Shown: positions 42,243-51,335 of the stretch, one piece after another
Position numbering within the stretch: position 1 is the first letter of the stretch
Layout: each line of letters starts with the position of its first letter
The notes under the pieces: model-generated
Seen by the model: the letters and a program-made list of their open reading frames with translations, nothing else
The model's database searches: none
Told to the model about the DNA's origin: nothing
Made by a program: the position numbers and the translations under genes
Assembly: GCF_024464185.1 (NCBI RefSeq)
Contig: NZ_JANHAU010000001.1
Span: 930,001 to 994,000, forward strand
Length of the DNA stretch: 64,000 nt
Origin: Haloarchaeobius salinus
GTDB taxonomy: Archaea > Halobacteriota > Halobacteria > Halobacteriales > Natrialbaceae
Direction: 5' to 3'

Positions 42243-42941
42243 TTACAGCTCGGTCGCCGCGATCCCGGAATCCGTTATCTCGAACTGTATCGACTCACCG
42301 GCGGGTTTGGCTCGATGTTTCTCGAGCGTCGCACGTCGGTTCCCGCCGCGGAACCGGTCGATGCGGACGACGGTCCCCATCCAGTGCTCGAGCGTGTTGC
42401 CGCCCAGCGCGCGCGTTCGGTCGCTGTCGGGGTCGCTGAACACCTGGTTCGTCAGGAGCACGGCGAACTCGTGCCGGCGCGCGAGCGACAGCAGGTGGGT
42501 CACCTGCCGGCCGACCTTCCGGAGCGCGTCGCCGGCCTCGCCGTCCTCGCCGCGCTTGAGTCGGTAGAAGCCGGTCGCGGAGTCCACCACCACGAGGTCG
42601 GCGCGTTCGGCGAACCCATCCACGTCGCGGACGGCCTCCTCCTGCTCCTCGAAGTCGAGCGCCTCCTCGACGACGATGCGGTCCGTGATGTCTCCGAGTT
42701 CCTCGTCGGAGCGCTCGGCGCGGGCGCTCGCGACCTGCTCGAACCGGTCGAGCGACAGCCCCTCGGTGTCGACGTAGACGACGGTGCCGCCCCGTGCGGC
42801 CGTCTCGACGGCGGTCACCAGCGCGACGTTGGTCTTGCCGGCCGCGGGCGGGCCGTACACCTGCGAGACGGTGCCGCGCTCGAAGCCGCCCCCGAGGAGT
42901 TCGTCGAGCGGCTCGTACCCGGTGGTGATGCTCTCGGTCAC
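42243..42941 (-). CDS. radB: DNA repair and recombination protein RadB
   Basis: A 232-residue RecA-family protein, the archaeal RadA paralogue. Walker A is GPPAAGKT at 30-37, and Walker B is in DLVVVDSATGFYRL. The C-terminal basic segment (GGNRRATLEKHRAKPAGES) suits DNA binding. It lacks the N-terminal helix-hairpin-helix of RadA, as expected for RadB. It starts with GTG and has a TATA-like box (ataaaag, 42964-42970) about 25 bases upstream, shared with a divergent gene. Confidence 0.95.
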   Translation of the reverse strand: MTESITTGYEPLDELLGGGFERGTVSQVYGPPAAGKTNVALVTAVETAARGGTVVYVDTEGLSLDRFEQVASARAERSDEELGDITDRIVVEEALDFEEQEEAVRDVDGFAERADLVVVDSATGFYRLKRGEDGEAGDALRKVGRQVTHLLSLARRHEFAVLLTNQVFSDPDSDRTRALGGNTLEHWMGTVVRIDRFRGGNRRATLEKHRAKPAGESIQFEITDSGIAATEL

Positions 42942-43013
42942 GTCTCCCCCTGGGTCGGCTCCGGATAAAAGTCCACGGAAGGGATTAAGCCCGCCCGCAC
43001 GGAAGTTCGGACA
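42942..43013. promoter_or_regulatory. Bidirectional promoter between radB and an RNase H-fold gene
   Basis: This 72-base gap holds two AT-rich boxes. The word ataaaag (42964-42970) serves radB on the minus strand, and gggattaag (42981-42989) sits 25-33 bases before the GTG of the plus-strand gene. The short shared region implies coordinated expression. Confidence 0.5.
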
Positions 43014-43778
43014 GTGATAGTGGTCGCGACGGCGGACTTCGAGCTGTACCACGAGGTCGTCACGGAACTGCGGGACCGCGGGGTGACGTTCACGACCGTC
43101 GAGCCGGGCGACCCGCTCCCCGAGGGGACCGACGTGGTCCTCGTCGGCGACGACGAGGAGTTCGAGGTGGCTGCCACAGCGGCCGACGAGCCCGTCCCGA
43201 GCGTGCACGTCGTCCACGCCTCGCCCGACGAGCCGCGACGCGCGGTCGACGCAGCACTCGCGTACCTGCGGGGCGGCGAGGGACGGACCGTCGTCGGCGT
43301 CGACCCCGGACGCAAGCCAGGTATCGCGGTGCTGGCCGGCGACACGGTCGTCGCGGCGTTCCAGGTGCCACGCGACGACGCGGTGGCGGTCGTCGAGGCC
43401 GAGGTGGCCGACGCGGCGGACCCCGTCGTCCGGGTCGGCGACGGCGCGCGGCTCGACGGCGCGGCCATCGTGAACGAGCTGGAGGACGTGCGCGTCGAAC
43501 TCGTCGACGAGACGGGAACGACGCCGTACCTCGGGACCGGTGCGCGCGGGATGGGTGACGTGCTCGCGGCGGTGAACATCGCCCGGATGGAGGGGGAGGT
43601 CGTCGAGGAACGGGCGGTCGAGCCGACGGCCGGCGAGCTGCAGGTCATCAAGGACCGCTCGCGCGAGCAGTCCGCGGAGAACCGGGCCATCGACGAGGTG
43701 CTCGCGCGCCGGGTCGCCGCTGGCGAGTTGAGCATCGCGGAGGCGCTGGAACGGCACGGCGAGTCGGACGAGGAGTGA
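43014..43778 (+). CDS. RNase H/RuvC-fold protein, putative nuclease
   Basis: A 254-residue protein. The N-terminal 85 residues form a small alpha/beta domain (TADFELYHEVVTELRDRGVT). The second part begins with an RNase H strand (VVGVDPGRKPGIAVLAGD). It continues with VELVDETGTTPY and ends in a RuvC-like acidic helix (GMGDVLAAVNIARM). The three acidic positions expected for metal binding are thus present. Nuclease activity in repair is plausible because the gene is divergent from radB. I do not know an experimental study. Confidence 0.7.
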   Translation: MIVVATADFELYHEVVTELRDRGVTFTTVEPGDPLPEGTDVVLVGDDEEFEVAATAADEPVPSVHVVHASPDEPRRAVDAALAYLRGGEGRTVVGVDPGRKPGIAVLAGDTVVAAFQVPRDDAVAVVEAEVADAADPVVRVGDGARLDGAAIVNELEDVRVELVDETGTTPYLGTGARGMGDVLAAVNIARMEGEVVEERAVEPTAGELQVIKDRSREQSAENRAIDEVLARRVAAGELSIAEALERHGESDEE

Positions 43779-43873
43779 GAGCGGTCGTCGGAGCAGGTAG
43801 CAGGAGGGCCGGTCCTCGTGGAGCCCCCCAGCTCCACGGTGCCGGCGGTCGTTTCGCGGCGTGGTGGAACTCG

Positions 43874-44116
43874 TTACCGGGCGGTCCAGTCGCAGTCCGA
43901 GCAGGCCGGCACGCCCTGGACGTTGACGAGGTCGCCGGTGCAGGACGGGCAGTCGGTGGTCACGGCGACGCCGCCGTCGGCGACGGCGGTCGGCGTCCCG
44001 TCGGTCGTCTCGGGCGTGTCCTCGACGGGCTCTGCGTCCCGCCACATGCCGAAGTTGAACGGGTGGTGGTCGTAGATTGTCTCCCTCTCCCCGGTGGTGT
44101 CGTTCTCGGTGGGCAT
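43874..44116 (-). CDS. Small zinc-ribbon protein
   Basis: An 80-residue soluble acidic protein. The C-terminal 30 residues form a zinc ribbon with two cysteine pairs: CPSC and CSDC (DCPSCTGDLVNVQGVPACSDC). The N-terminus HHPFNFGMWRDAEP is short and likely unfolded. A TATA-like box (ccttatatgg on its strand, around 44149-44158) lies upstream. Function is unknown; such modules often mediate protein contacts in haloarchaea. Confidence 0.65.
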   Translation of the reverse strand: MPTENDTTGERETIYDHHPFNFGMWRDAEPVEDTPETTDGTPTAVADGGVAVTTDCPSCTGDLVNVQGVPACSDCDWTAR

Positions 44117-44425
44117 GGTCTCGTGCCTATCAGGAAAACGTGCGCGCATCCCATATAAGGTTAGCTGACTCAATGTATATACGGCTAAAGAGTATTAATA
44201 CAGGATAAGGCTCGAGACGATATGCCTATGTGTGCCACATATTTTCACGGGAGGGAGGTCGACGGCGCGGAGCCCCGGGAGGTCGGGAGGGTTTAGGGGC
44301 AAGTGGCACGAATCCAGACGTGCTAGCATGGAACATGTCGTGTCGCCGACGGGCGCACAGCCCCCGGTAGCAAAAGACATATCGGGCCACGAACCGGAGT
44401 GGTCACCATCCCCGTAGCCTGAATC
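44117..44425. promoter_or_regulatory. Divergent spacer upstream of cdc48
   Basis: This 309-base gap separates the zinc-ribbon gene and cdc48. Its left half (44150-44245) is strongly AT-rich, with words such as catataagg, gtatatacgg and gtattaatac, and likely carries the zinc-ribbon promoter. A weak dyad (atatg with catat, 44221-44243) is present. The right half is GC-rich, so cdc48 may have a long leader or a weak TATA (gcaaaagacatat near 44372-44384). Confidence 0.4.
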
Positions 44426-46651
44426 ATGAACGAAGTTCAACTGGAGGTTGCCAAGGCGTACCCGAACGACTCGGGGCGCGGTATCGCCAGGCTCGACCCG
44501 GATACGCTGTTACATCTGAAGTTGAGCCCCGGCGACATCATCGAGATCGAGGGTGCAGACACCACCGCGGCCAAGGTGTGGCGTGCGGACCGGCAGGACT
44601 GGAACACCGACACGGTGCGCATCGACGGGTTCACCCGTCAGAACGCTGACGTTGGAATCGGCGAACGGGTGACGATCCGGAAGGCGGAGGCGACGAAGGC
44701 GGAGACGCTCGTGCTCGCCCCGCCCGAGGAGGCGTCGGTGCAGTTCGGCTCCGACGCGGCCGGCATGGTCAAGCGGCAGATACTGAAGCGGCCGGTCGTC
44801 GAGCGCGACATCGTCCCGGTGATGTCGAGCACGAACCACCCCTTCATGCGCTCGCCCGGACAGGCCATCCCGCTCATCGCCGTCGAGACGGAGCCCGAGG
44901 GCGTCGTCCTCATCACCGAGGACACCGAGGTCGAGCTGCGCGAGGAGCCCATCTCGGGCTTCGAGAAGACCGGCGGCGGCATCACGTACGAGGACATCGG
45001 CGGACTCCAGGGCGAGATACAGCGGGTCCGCGAGATGGTCGAGCTGCCGATGAAGCACCCCCAGATCTTCAAGAAGCTCGGCATCGAGCCGCCCCAGGGG
45101 GTGCTGCTCCACGGGCCGCCCGGCACGGGCAAGACGCTGCTCGCGAAGGCGGTCGCCAACGAGACCTCCGCCAGCTTCTTCTCCATCGCCGGCCCGGAGA
45201 TCATCTCGAAGTACTACGGCGAGTCCGAGCAACAGCTCCGCGAGATATTCGAGGACGCGAGCGAGGAGTCGCCCTCCATCATCTTCATCGACGAGCTCGA
45301 CTCCATCGCGCCCAAGCGCGAGGACGTGACCGGCGAGGTCGAGCGCCGCGTCGTCGCCCAGCTGCTGACGATGATGGACGGCCTCGAGGCCCGCGGACAG
45401 GTCATCGTCATCGCGGCGACGAACCGCGTCGACTCCGTCGACCCCGCCCTCCGTCGCCCCGGCCGGTTCGACCGCGAGATAGAGATCGGCGTCCCCGACG
45501 AGGTGGGCCGCGAGGAGATCCTCCAGATCCACACGCGCGGCATGCCGCTGTCGGACGACGTGAACCTCTCCCACCTCGCCGACGAGACCCACGGCTTCGT
45601 CGGTGCGGACATCGAGAGCCTGACGAAGGAGGCCGCGATGAAGGCCCTGCGCCGGTACCTCCCCGAGATCGACCTCGACGAGGAGGACATCCCGCCGAGC
45701 CTCATCGACCGGATGATAGTCAAGCGCCAGGACTTCCGCGGCGCGCTCAACGAGGTCGAGCCGAGCGCGATGCGCGAGGTGCTCGTCGAGCTCCCGAAGA
45801 TCACCTGGGACGACGTCGGCGGCCTGCAGGACGCCAAGGACAACATCGAGGAGTCCATCGAGTGGCCGCTGAACCAGGCCGAGAAGTTCCAGCGGATGGG
45901 CATCGACCCGCCGAAGGGCGTCCTGCTGTACGGCCCGCCCGGCACCGGGAAGACGCTGATGGCGAAGGCGGTCGCCAACGAGACGAACGCGAACTTCATC
46001 AGCGTCCGTGGCCCGCAGCTGCTCTCGAAGTGGGTCGGCGAGTCCGAGAAGGCCATCCGGCAGACGTTCCGGAAGGCCCGGCAGGTCGCCCCGACGGTCA
46101 TCTTCTTCGACGAGCTCGACTCGCTCGCGCCCGGCCGGGGCGGCGAGATGGGGTCGAACGTCTCCGAGCGCGTCGTCAACCAGCTCCTGACCGAGCTCGA
46201 CGGGCTGGAGGAGATGGGTGACGTGATGGTCATCGGCGCGACCAACCGCCCGGACATGATCGACCCGGCGCTCATCCGCTCGGGCCGGTTCGACCGCCTC
46301 GTGATGGTGGGCCAGCCCGACGTGGAGGGTCGCGAGCAGATCCTCAAGATCCACACGGAGGACACGCCGCTCGCGACCGACGTGAGCCTGCGCGAGCTCG
46401 CCGAGCTCACCGACGGCTACGTCGGCTCCGACCTGGAGTCCATCGCCCGCGAGGCCGCCATCGAGGCGCTGCGCGAGGACGAGGACGCCGAGGCCGTCGA
46501 CATGCGCCACTTCCGCTCGGCCATGGAGAACGTCCGCCCGACCATCACCGAGGACATCCTCGACTACTACGAGCAGATGGAGGACGAGTTCAAGGGCGGC
46601 ACCGCCGACGTCGGCCAGGACCGCCGCGGCGGCCGCATCGGCTTCCAGTAG
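44426..46651 (+). CDS. cdc48: AAA+ ATPase Cdc48/VCP
   Basis: A 741-residue unfoldase. Residues 1-180 are the N domain (double-psi barrel and Cdc48-2). The D1 ring has Walker A GPPGTGKT at 229-236 and Walker [10 protein letters not shown]. The D2 ring has Walker A at 503-510 and [15 protein letters not shown]. Arginine fingers lie in [10 protein letters not shown] and [10 protein letters not shown]. It extracts or unfolds proteins for the proteasome. No intein interrupts it. The C-terminus is short and basic ([12 protein letters not shown]). Confidence 0.97.
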   Translation: MNEVQLEVAKAYPNDSGRGIARLDPDTLLHLKLSPGDIIEIEGADTTAAKVWRADRQDWNTDTVRIDGFTRQNADVGIGERVTIRKAEATKAETLVLAPPEEASVQFGSDAAGMVKRQILKRPVVERDIVPVMSSTNHPFMRSPGQAIPLIAVETEPEGVVLITEDTEVELREEPISGFEKTGGGITYEDIGGLQGEIQRVREMVELPMKHPQIFKKLGIEPPQGVLLHGPPGTGKTLLAKAVANETSASFFSIAGPEIISKYYGESEQQLREIFEDASEESPSIIFIDELDSIAPKREDVTGEVERRVVAQLLTMMDGLEARGQVIVIAATNRVDSVDPALRRPGRFDREIEIGVPDEVGREEILQIHTRGMPLSDDVNLSHLADETHGFVGADIESLTKEAAMKALRRYLPEIDLDEEDIPPSLIDRMIVKRQDFRGALNEVEPSAMREVLVELPKITWDDVGGLQDAKDNIEESIEWPLNQAEKFQRMGIDPPKGVLLYGPPGTGKTLMAKAVANETNANFISVRGPQLLSKWVGESEKAIRQTFRKARQVAPTVIFFDELDSLAPGRGGEMGSNVSERVVNQLLTELDGLEEMGDVMVIGATNRPDMIDPALIRSGRFDRLVMVGQPDVEGREQILKIHTEDTPLATDVSLRELAELTDGYVGSDLESIAREAAIEALREDEDAEAVDMRHFRSAMENVRPTITEDILDYYEQMEDEFKGGTADVGQDRRGGRIGFQ

Positions 46652-46790
46652 TCCCGGTCCGGGTTTCCATCTCGTCCTTTGGTGTGTCCCCGTCAGTGAC
46701 ACGGGTGTCGACACTCGGAAGCCCTGGATCTCTCGGTTCCCGGTCCTCGTTCCTGCGGTCCCTGGCTCCCAACCGCGGTCGTCCCGCGTT

Positions 46791-46823
46791 CCCGTTCGCA
46801 TCGCGGCTCTCACTCGCTAGCGC
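46791..46823. repeat. Dispersed intergenic repeat, copy 2
   Basis: This 33-base segment matches 14781-14814 with one base missing and one changed. It lies in the 212-base gap between the convergent cdc48 and polB2 genes. Confidence 0.55.
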
Positions 46824-46863
46824 GCGTCGAGCCAGGCGGCGGACCACATCGCCGAGCGAACAG

Positions 46864-48990
46864 TCACAGATACGCCGACAGCGCGGCGTCCCGCCGCTCT
46901 CCGAGGTACCGGTCGACACGGTCGTGGTCCCAGCCGAGCGGGGAGACGACGCTGACGGCGGCCCGGGTCGCGAGGTCGGCGTAGAAGTCGGCGTCGTAGC
47001 TCTCGGGCGACTCGAGCGCGAGGCGAACGCGCTCTGTGGTCCGGCCGGCGTCGTCGTCGACCACGACGAACCTGACGGGCTGGCCGGGGTGGCGGTCGAC
47101 GCCGTGCTGTTCGTACCGCCGGAGCGCGCCGACGGTGCGGGTCTCCTGGGTGTACTCGCCGGGGCGCTTGCCCACCCGTTTCGTGACGACGAGGTCGGCG
47201 GGGGCGACCCGGTCCGCGTGGAGGTCGAGCAGGTGCGTCCGCAGGCGGTCGACGACCGGTTCGGGCGCGCGCTCGGTGTCGAGGACCTCGAGCAGGTCGC
47301 GCTGGCAGTCGGCGACCCACTCGGGCGTCGACCGCTGGCGGGCCTCGATGCCCCGCAGTTTGAACGAGCCGTCGTCGGCCCGGCCGACGTAGCGGGTGAG
47401 CGCGCCGGCCTGGGTCCCCCGGCGGGGGACGAACGCCACCCAGTCGTAGTGGGCCTCGTGTTCGAGCCGGATGCCGGCGTCGTCGGTGATCCGCGCGGCC
47501 ACCGTGTCCAGCGGTTCCTGCTCGGCACCCTCCCGTGGGGTCACCCACAGCGAGTCGACGATGGCGTGGGCGACGTGCCAGCCAGCCCGCTCCAGTTCGG
47601 CCTTGGCGTCGAGCAGCACCTCGCGTGCGAACGCGTTGATGGTCTCGTGGCACTCGATGCGGCCGAACTTGGCGTTCCGGTAGCCCTGGTAGCCGAAGCA
47701 GGAGACGAGCACCCACTTGATGGCGGCCGACCTGGCGGCGAGCCCGTCGTCGTCCACGTCGCCGGCGTCGTCACCGACGGACAGGGCGGCGAGCCGTTCC
47801 TTGAAATCGGCCCGGTCGTCGAGCAGCGGCGCGAGCACGTCCGGGAGGAACCCCGGCTCGTCGCAGACGGCGTAGCCGAGACCGGGCACGTCGTCGCGGT
47901 CGCCGTGGCAGTCGCAGCCGACCGTCTCGGGGCTGACGTTGTGCTCGCGGATGACGTTCGGGTACAGCGACGCGAAGTCCAGCTCGTGGACGTCCTCGTG
48001 GAGCCCCACCTCGGGCGAGAGGGTGACGCCGCCGCGGTCGGCGGCATGGAGCGTCCGCGCGGGCTTGAACGACTCGGGCTCCCACTTGTTCCAGGGGACG
48101 AGTACCCCGCGTGCCAGGGCCTCCCGGCTCTGCATCGCGGTGAGGACGGTGCCGATGCTCGCCCACGCGGTCTCCTGCAGCGGTCGCCACGAGCGCTCGA
48201 CCATGTAGCGCAGGCCCGCGAGGCTGGACTCGTTCCAGAGGAAGCTGGAGCCGGTGACGACGATGGCCCGTCCGGGGACCGCGTACCGGGCGGGCGAGTG
48301 CCCGACCCGCCCGTAGCTCTCGTAGGTGTTCTCGCCCGCCAGCCGGGTCCAGCCCGGTCGCCGTCCGAGCTCGAGGTCGACGCCGTGCTCGTCGGCGGCC
48401 GCAGCCAGCGTCGGGACGAGGTCGGCGTGCGAGAGGAGGAGTACGTCGGGGTCGACGTGGGCGAGCCGGCGGGCGAGCGTCCGCAGGGCTGCACCGGGCG
48501 TTCCGCCCGCCGGCTCGCCGTCGACACGGATCTCCGCCACGCGGCCGTGGGCCAGCGCCGCCTCGTCGATGTCGATGCGGAGTGTTCGAAGGGGGTCGGT
48601 CGGCACCGGCGAGGTGTCCGTCTCGACGCAGTACCGGAACCCGGGCGCGAAGTCCACGTCGAACAGCCGGAACGTCCCCGGCGCGTGGCTGCCGCGCTCG
48701 TGGTGGTGGCGGATCTCGTTCGCGAGCGTGCGGACCTCGGAGACGCGCTCGCAGTCCACCCGGAGCACCGGCTCGGGCGCGTCGGCGTGGAGGTCGAGCC
48801 GCCACTCCGCCGTCGCCGTCCCGACGACCTTCGGGTCGGCTTCGAGGGCGGCCGCCAGGTCTGCCCGGGCGTCATCGGGACCGGCGACGTACAGCGTCGG
48901 GTGGTAGTCGGTGTTCTCGACGGCCACCACCCCGTCGCCGTCGCGGTGCCACTCGACGACGCGGTCCGCCTGGAAGTCGAGCGCGAACAT
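46864..48990 (-). CDS. polB2: PolB2-like family B DNA polymerase
   Basis: A 708-residue polymerase, shorter than replicative PolB. Motif A is intact: DFASLYPNVIREHN with Asp338. In motif B Lys425 remains but the usual Asn-Ser-x-Tyr-Gly reads VSCFGY. In motif C the canonical DTD reads Ile477-Val-Asp479, so the first Asp is lost and the second, which is the key metal ligand in family B enzymes, remains. The exonuclease motifs are degenerate (IDIDEAAL, then SHADLVP). It may be an error-prone enzyme without proofreading. It overlaps the upstream gene by one base. Confidence 0.88.
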   Translation of the reverse strand: MFALDFQADRVVEWHRDGDGVVAVENTDYHPTLYVAGPDDARADLAAALEADPKVVGTATAEWRLDLHADAPEPVLRVDCERVSEVRTLANEIRHHHERGSHAPGTFRLFDVDFAPGFRYCVETDTSPVPTDPLRTLRIDIDEAALAHGRVAEIRVDGEPAGGTPGAALRTLARRLAHVDPDVLLLSHADLVPTLAAAADEHGVDLELGRRPGWTRLAGENTYESYGRVGHSPARYAVPGRAIVVTGSSFLWNESSLAGLRYMVERSWRPLQETAWASIGTVLTAMQSREALARGVLVPWNKWEPESFKPARTLHAADRGGVTLSPEVGLHEDVHELDFASLYPNVIREHNVSPETVGCDCHGDRDDVPGLGYAVCDEPGFLPDVLAPLLDDRADFKERLAALSVGDDAGDVDDDGLAARSAAIKWVLVSCFGYQGYRNAKFGRIECHETINAFAREVLLDAKAELERAGWHVAHAIVDSLWVTPREGAEQEPLDTVAARITDDAGIRLEHEAHYDWVAFVPRRGTQAGALTRYVGRADDGSFKLRGIEARQRSTPEWVADCQRDLLEVLDTERAPEPVVDRLRTHLLDLHADRVAPADLVVTKRVGKRPGEYTQETRTVGALRRYEQHGVDRHPGQPVRFVVVDDDAGRTTERVRLALESPESYDADFYADLATRAAVSVVSPLGWDHDRVDRYLGERRDAALSAYL

Positions 48991-49349
48991 CAGTCGTCCG
49001 CCCCGTTGCAGTCGTCGGTTTCCTCGGCAGCGGCGGCGGCAGTCTCCTCGGCGGCGTCGCCGTCGTCCGGGTCGTCGGACACGGCGACCACCTCGTGGCC
49101 CTCCGCGGCCGCCAGCCGCTCGTTTAGCTCCCGGATCTCGGCCTCGTGGGCGAGCAGCATCGACAGCAGCGTCGCGACCGCGGGGTCGGTCGCGTTCCGG
49201 TAGCTGGCGGCGTGGGCGGTGGCGTCGGCGCGCTCGAACAGCCGGTCGAAGTCGAGCTGGTGCTCGTACCGGAGCGCCCGCCGGAACGGGTGGTACCGCT
49301 GCTCGAAGTCGCGGAGCTGGTCGCGGTAGGTGGGGTTCGTCCGCCCCAT
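48990..49349 (-). CDS. Small charged protein between RecA-like gene and polB2
   Basis: A 119-residue soluble protein. Residues 1-75 are helical and aromatic-rich (YRDQLRDFEQRYHPFRRALR, then TDPAVATLLSMLLAHEAEIR), and the last 35 residues are an acidic tail (DDPDDGDAAEE). It has no recognised domain. It starts one base after the RecA-like gene and its stop overlaps the polymerase start (TGATG), so it is part of the same unit. In bacterial mutagenesis cassettes a small or inactive subunit takes such a place. Confidence 0.75.
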   Translation of the reverse strand: MGRTNPTYRDQLRDFEQRYHPFRRALRYEHQLDFDRLFERADATAHAASYRNATDPAVATLLSMLLAHEAEIRELNERLAAAEGHEVVAVSDDPDDGDAAEETAAAAAEETDDCNGADD

Positions 49350-49350
49350 C

Positions 49351-50013
49351 TCAGACACCCCCGAAGGCGGCGAGGGTCGCGTCCGGGGCGACCACGTCGG
49401 TGAGTTCGACGGCCGGCCTGTCGGCGACCGCGCCGCAGCGGTCGACCCAGTACGGCACCGTGGTCTGCCAGCCACCGTCGACGGGGTACACGGTCGTCTC
49501 GAACGACTCGCCCTCGTAGCGCAGTCCGAAGTCGGTCCGGGTGCAGTCGAGCTCGCGGTCGGCCACGGCGGCGACCGCGTCGCGGGCCTCGCCGCGGGCG
49601 GTCACGAGCACCGGTACGTCGCCGGCGCCGGCGAGGTCGGCCAGCACGGCCACCGTCGCGGCGCGCAGGTCCGCTGCCTCCTGCTCGGGCACGTCGCCGT
49701 CGCGGTAGAGCGAGCCGAGGTTCGGGCAGACGACGAGGCCGGTCCGGCCGTCGACGCGCCCGACCAGCTCGCGGACGAGCTCGTGGTGCTGGTAGGCGGT
49801 GAACGCGCGGGCGACGTGCACCCGGTCGAGAAGCCGGTCGGTCCGTGCGACCTCGGCGAGCGCGTACGTCGTCGCCGTGTTCCGGGCGTCGACCCAGTAC
49901 GCGGGCCGGCCGTCCGTGAGCGTGCGTGCGACGAGGTGATGCAGCGCGGTCGAGCGAGTGTCGGGCGTTGCGAGCAGCGTCAGTCCGGGGTCGAGCGTCG
50001 GTTCGTGCGCCAT
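49351..50013 (-). CDS. RecA/RadB-fold protein without Walker motifs
   Basis: A 220-residue protein whose order of strands follows RadB. The position of Walker A reads ATPDTRST (residues 15-22) in place of GPPxxGKT. The Walker B segment reads LVVCPNLGSLYRD where RadB has LVVVDSATGFYR, so the acidic residue is gone. ATP hydrolysis is therefore unlikely. Such inactive RecA relatives (ImuA, SulA-like) can recruit a polymerase. It heads the operon with the small protein and polB2. A TATA-like ctttagta lies about 25 bases upstream on its strand. Confidence 0.7.
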   Translation of the reverse strand: MAHEPTLDPGLTLLATPDTRSTALHHLVARTLTDGRPAYWVDARNTATTYALAEVARTDRLLDRVHVARAFTAYQHHELVRELVGRVDGRTGLVVCPNLGSLYRDGDVPEQEAADLRAATVAVLADLAGAGDVPVLVTARGEARDAVAAVADRELDCTRTDFGLRYEGESFETTVYPVDGGWQTTVPYWVDRCGAVADRPAVELTDVVAPDATLAAFGGV

Positions 50014-50056
50014 ACGAGAGGGGACGGACACGTGTTACTAAAGAGACAGAGTGGTC

Positions 50057-50075
50057 GTTCCGGAAGTTCCGGGAA
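50057..50075. promoter_or_regulatory. Motif cluster upstream of the polB2 operon, proximal
   Basis: Two abutting nine-base units, gttccggaa (50057-50065) and gttccggga (50066-50074), lie about 45-60 bases upstream of the first gene and just upstream of its TATA-like box. The core TTCCGGAA is self-complementary. Confidence 0.6.
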
Positions 50076-50086
50076 TCGACTATTCC

Positions 50087-50102
50087 GCCGATTTCGGCGG
50101 CC
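50087..50102. terminator. Hairpin between acetyltransferase and polB2 operon
   Basis: The arms ccgccga and tcggcgg flank two bases (tt) and could form a seven-base-pair GC-rich stem between the two motif clusters. It could end transcription of the acetyltransferase gene, or separate two operator groups. No T run follows. Confidence 0.3.
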
Positions 50103-50119
50103 TCGGACTTTATACGGGA

Positions 50120-50150
50120 GTTCCGGGAGCGTTCCGGAAACGTTCCGGAA
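50120..50150. promoter_or_regulatory. Motif cluster upstream of the polB2 operon, distal
   Basis: Three nine-base units, gttccggga (50120-50128), gttccggaa (50131-50139) and gttccggaa (50142-50150), are spaced exactly 11 bases apart, about one helical turn. They match the proximal cluster. The arrangement places the units on one face of the DNA, as in cooperative operators. Confidence 0.6.
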
Positions 50151-50165
50151 GTCGTGCGCGGGCCG

Positions 50166-51335
50166 TCAGCGCAGCCGCAGTCGCCAGTTCGAGCCGTCCA
50201 GCAGGTCGACCCCCTCGGCGTCGTGGACGCGGGCCACGGTGTCGTCGAGCGGGAGGGTAAACGCGGTGTCGTCGGGGGGCGTCACCCGGGATAGCGGTGG
50301 GCGGCCGTCCGACCGGAAGCCGAAGCGCGACAGCAGGTCGGCCGGGAGCAGCCGCTCGCGGTGGACGAGTCCGTACGTCGAGACGTTCGCCGCGTCACGG
50401 TTGTCCGCGAGGACGGCGCGAAGCAGCGTCGCGAACGCCGGCCGCGTCGACGGCGTGCACGCCGGGACCGCGTCGGCGAGGACCACCGTCGAGTCGTCGC
50501 CCGGGCGGCGCTTGACCAGGAGTGCGGCGACCGACCGTGGGCCGTCCCAGGCGACGTACGTCTCGTACGTCCAGCCGGGGTTGTCGGCGAGCCAGCGGTA
50601 GAACGTCGGTTCGCGCCGCGTGTGGAGGCCGTCCGGCGGGTCGCGCTCGTAGAGCCTCGCCAGCAGCCCGGGGGCGAGGCGGTCGCGACGGTCGACCCCC
50701 AGTCCCGAAGCGGCCACCAGTGCAGGCAGGTCGACCGCGAGCCCGTCCCTGACCGCCCGGTAGCCCCGTCCCATCCCGTTCGCCACCGCGTGGGCGACCT
50801 CGTCGGCCGGGGCCGGGAGATGGCTGTCGACGAACCGGCCGGGCCGCTGGACGCGAACGTGCTTCCCCGGGCCGGTTCCGAGGCGTTCGGCCCCGAGCTG
50901 CCGGTAGCCGGGGGCCGACAGCTCGTTGCTGTAGTTGAAACAGAGCGAGACCCCGGCGTCGGCGAAGTGCTCGAACCCGTGGGCCATCATCCGGGTGAAC
51001 AGCCCGCGTCGGCGGTGCTCGGGGTGGACCATGACACTCACGAGGAACAGCCCGGCCAGGTCGGTGTCGCCGACCCGCATCGGCACCGGGACCGCCGGGC
51101 GGGCACCGACGACGGTGTCGTCGGTCTCGGCGACCAGCATCGACGTGCCGTCGAAGTACGGGTTCTTCACGTACTTGTAGGCGAGCCAGTCGGCGTCGTG
51201 CTCGCTCCCCCAGACGGTCCGGTAGAGGTCGAGGACGTCGGCCGCGTCGTCCCGCTCGTACGGCCGGACCGTGTACCGGTCGTTGCCCTGGTCCTCCGTC
51301 CGCTCCGTGGTCCGAACCGACGACGACTGCGCCAT
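50166..51335 (-). CDS. GNAT-family N-acetyltransferase
   Basis: A 389-residue protein. The first GNAT fold covers residues 20-150, with the acetyl-CoA loop VMVHPEHRRRGLFTRMM. The second half is a further domain with GNAT-like elements (YETYVAWDGPRSVAALLVKR). The substrate is unknown. It lies between orc1/cdc6 and the polB2 operon on the same strand, about 95 bases after the first and 150 before the second. Confidence 0.82.
   Translation of the reverse strand: MAQSSSVRTTERTEDQGNDRYTVRPYERDDAADVLDLYRTVWGSEHDADWLAYKYVKNPYFDGTSMLVAETDDTVVGARPAVPVPMRVGDTDLAGLFLVSVMVHPEHRRRGLFTRMMAHGFEHFADAGVSLCFNYSNELSAPGYRQLGAERLGTGPGKHVRVQRPGRFVDSHLPAPADEVAHAVANGMGRGYRAVRDGLAVDLPALVAASGLGVDRRDRLAPGLLARLYERDPPDGLHTRREPTFYRWLADNPGWTYETYVAWDGPRSVAALLVKRRPGDDSTVVLADAVPACTPSTRPAFATLLRAVLADNRDAANVSTYGLVHRERLLPADLLSRFGFRSDGRPPLSRVTPPDDTAFTLPLDDTVARVHDAEGVDLLDGSNWRLRLR

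Noticed and set aside
44232-44417. Small open frame in the cdc48 leader
   Set aside because: Its composition is unlike local genes, it has no recognisable domain and it lies in the probable leader.
29452-48990. Inteins in nrdJ, cdc48 or the polymerase
   Set aside because: All three proteins have family-normal lengths and their conserved motifs are uninterrupted.
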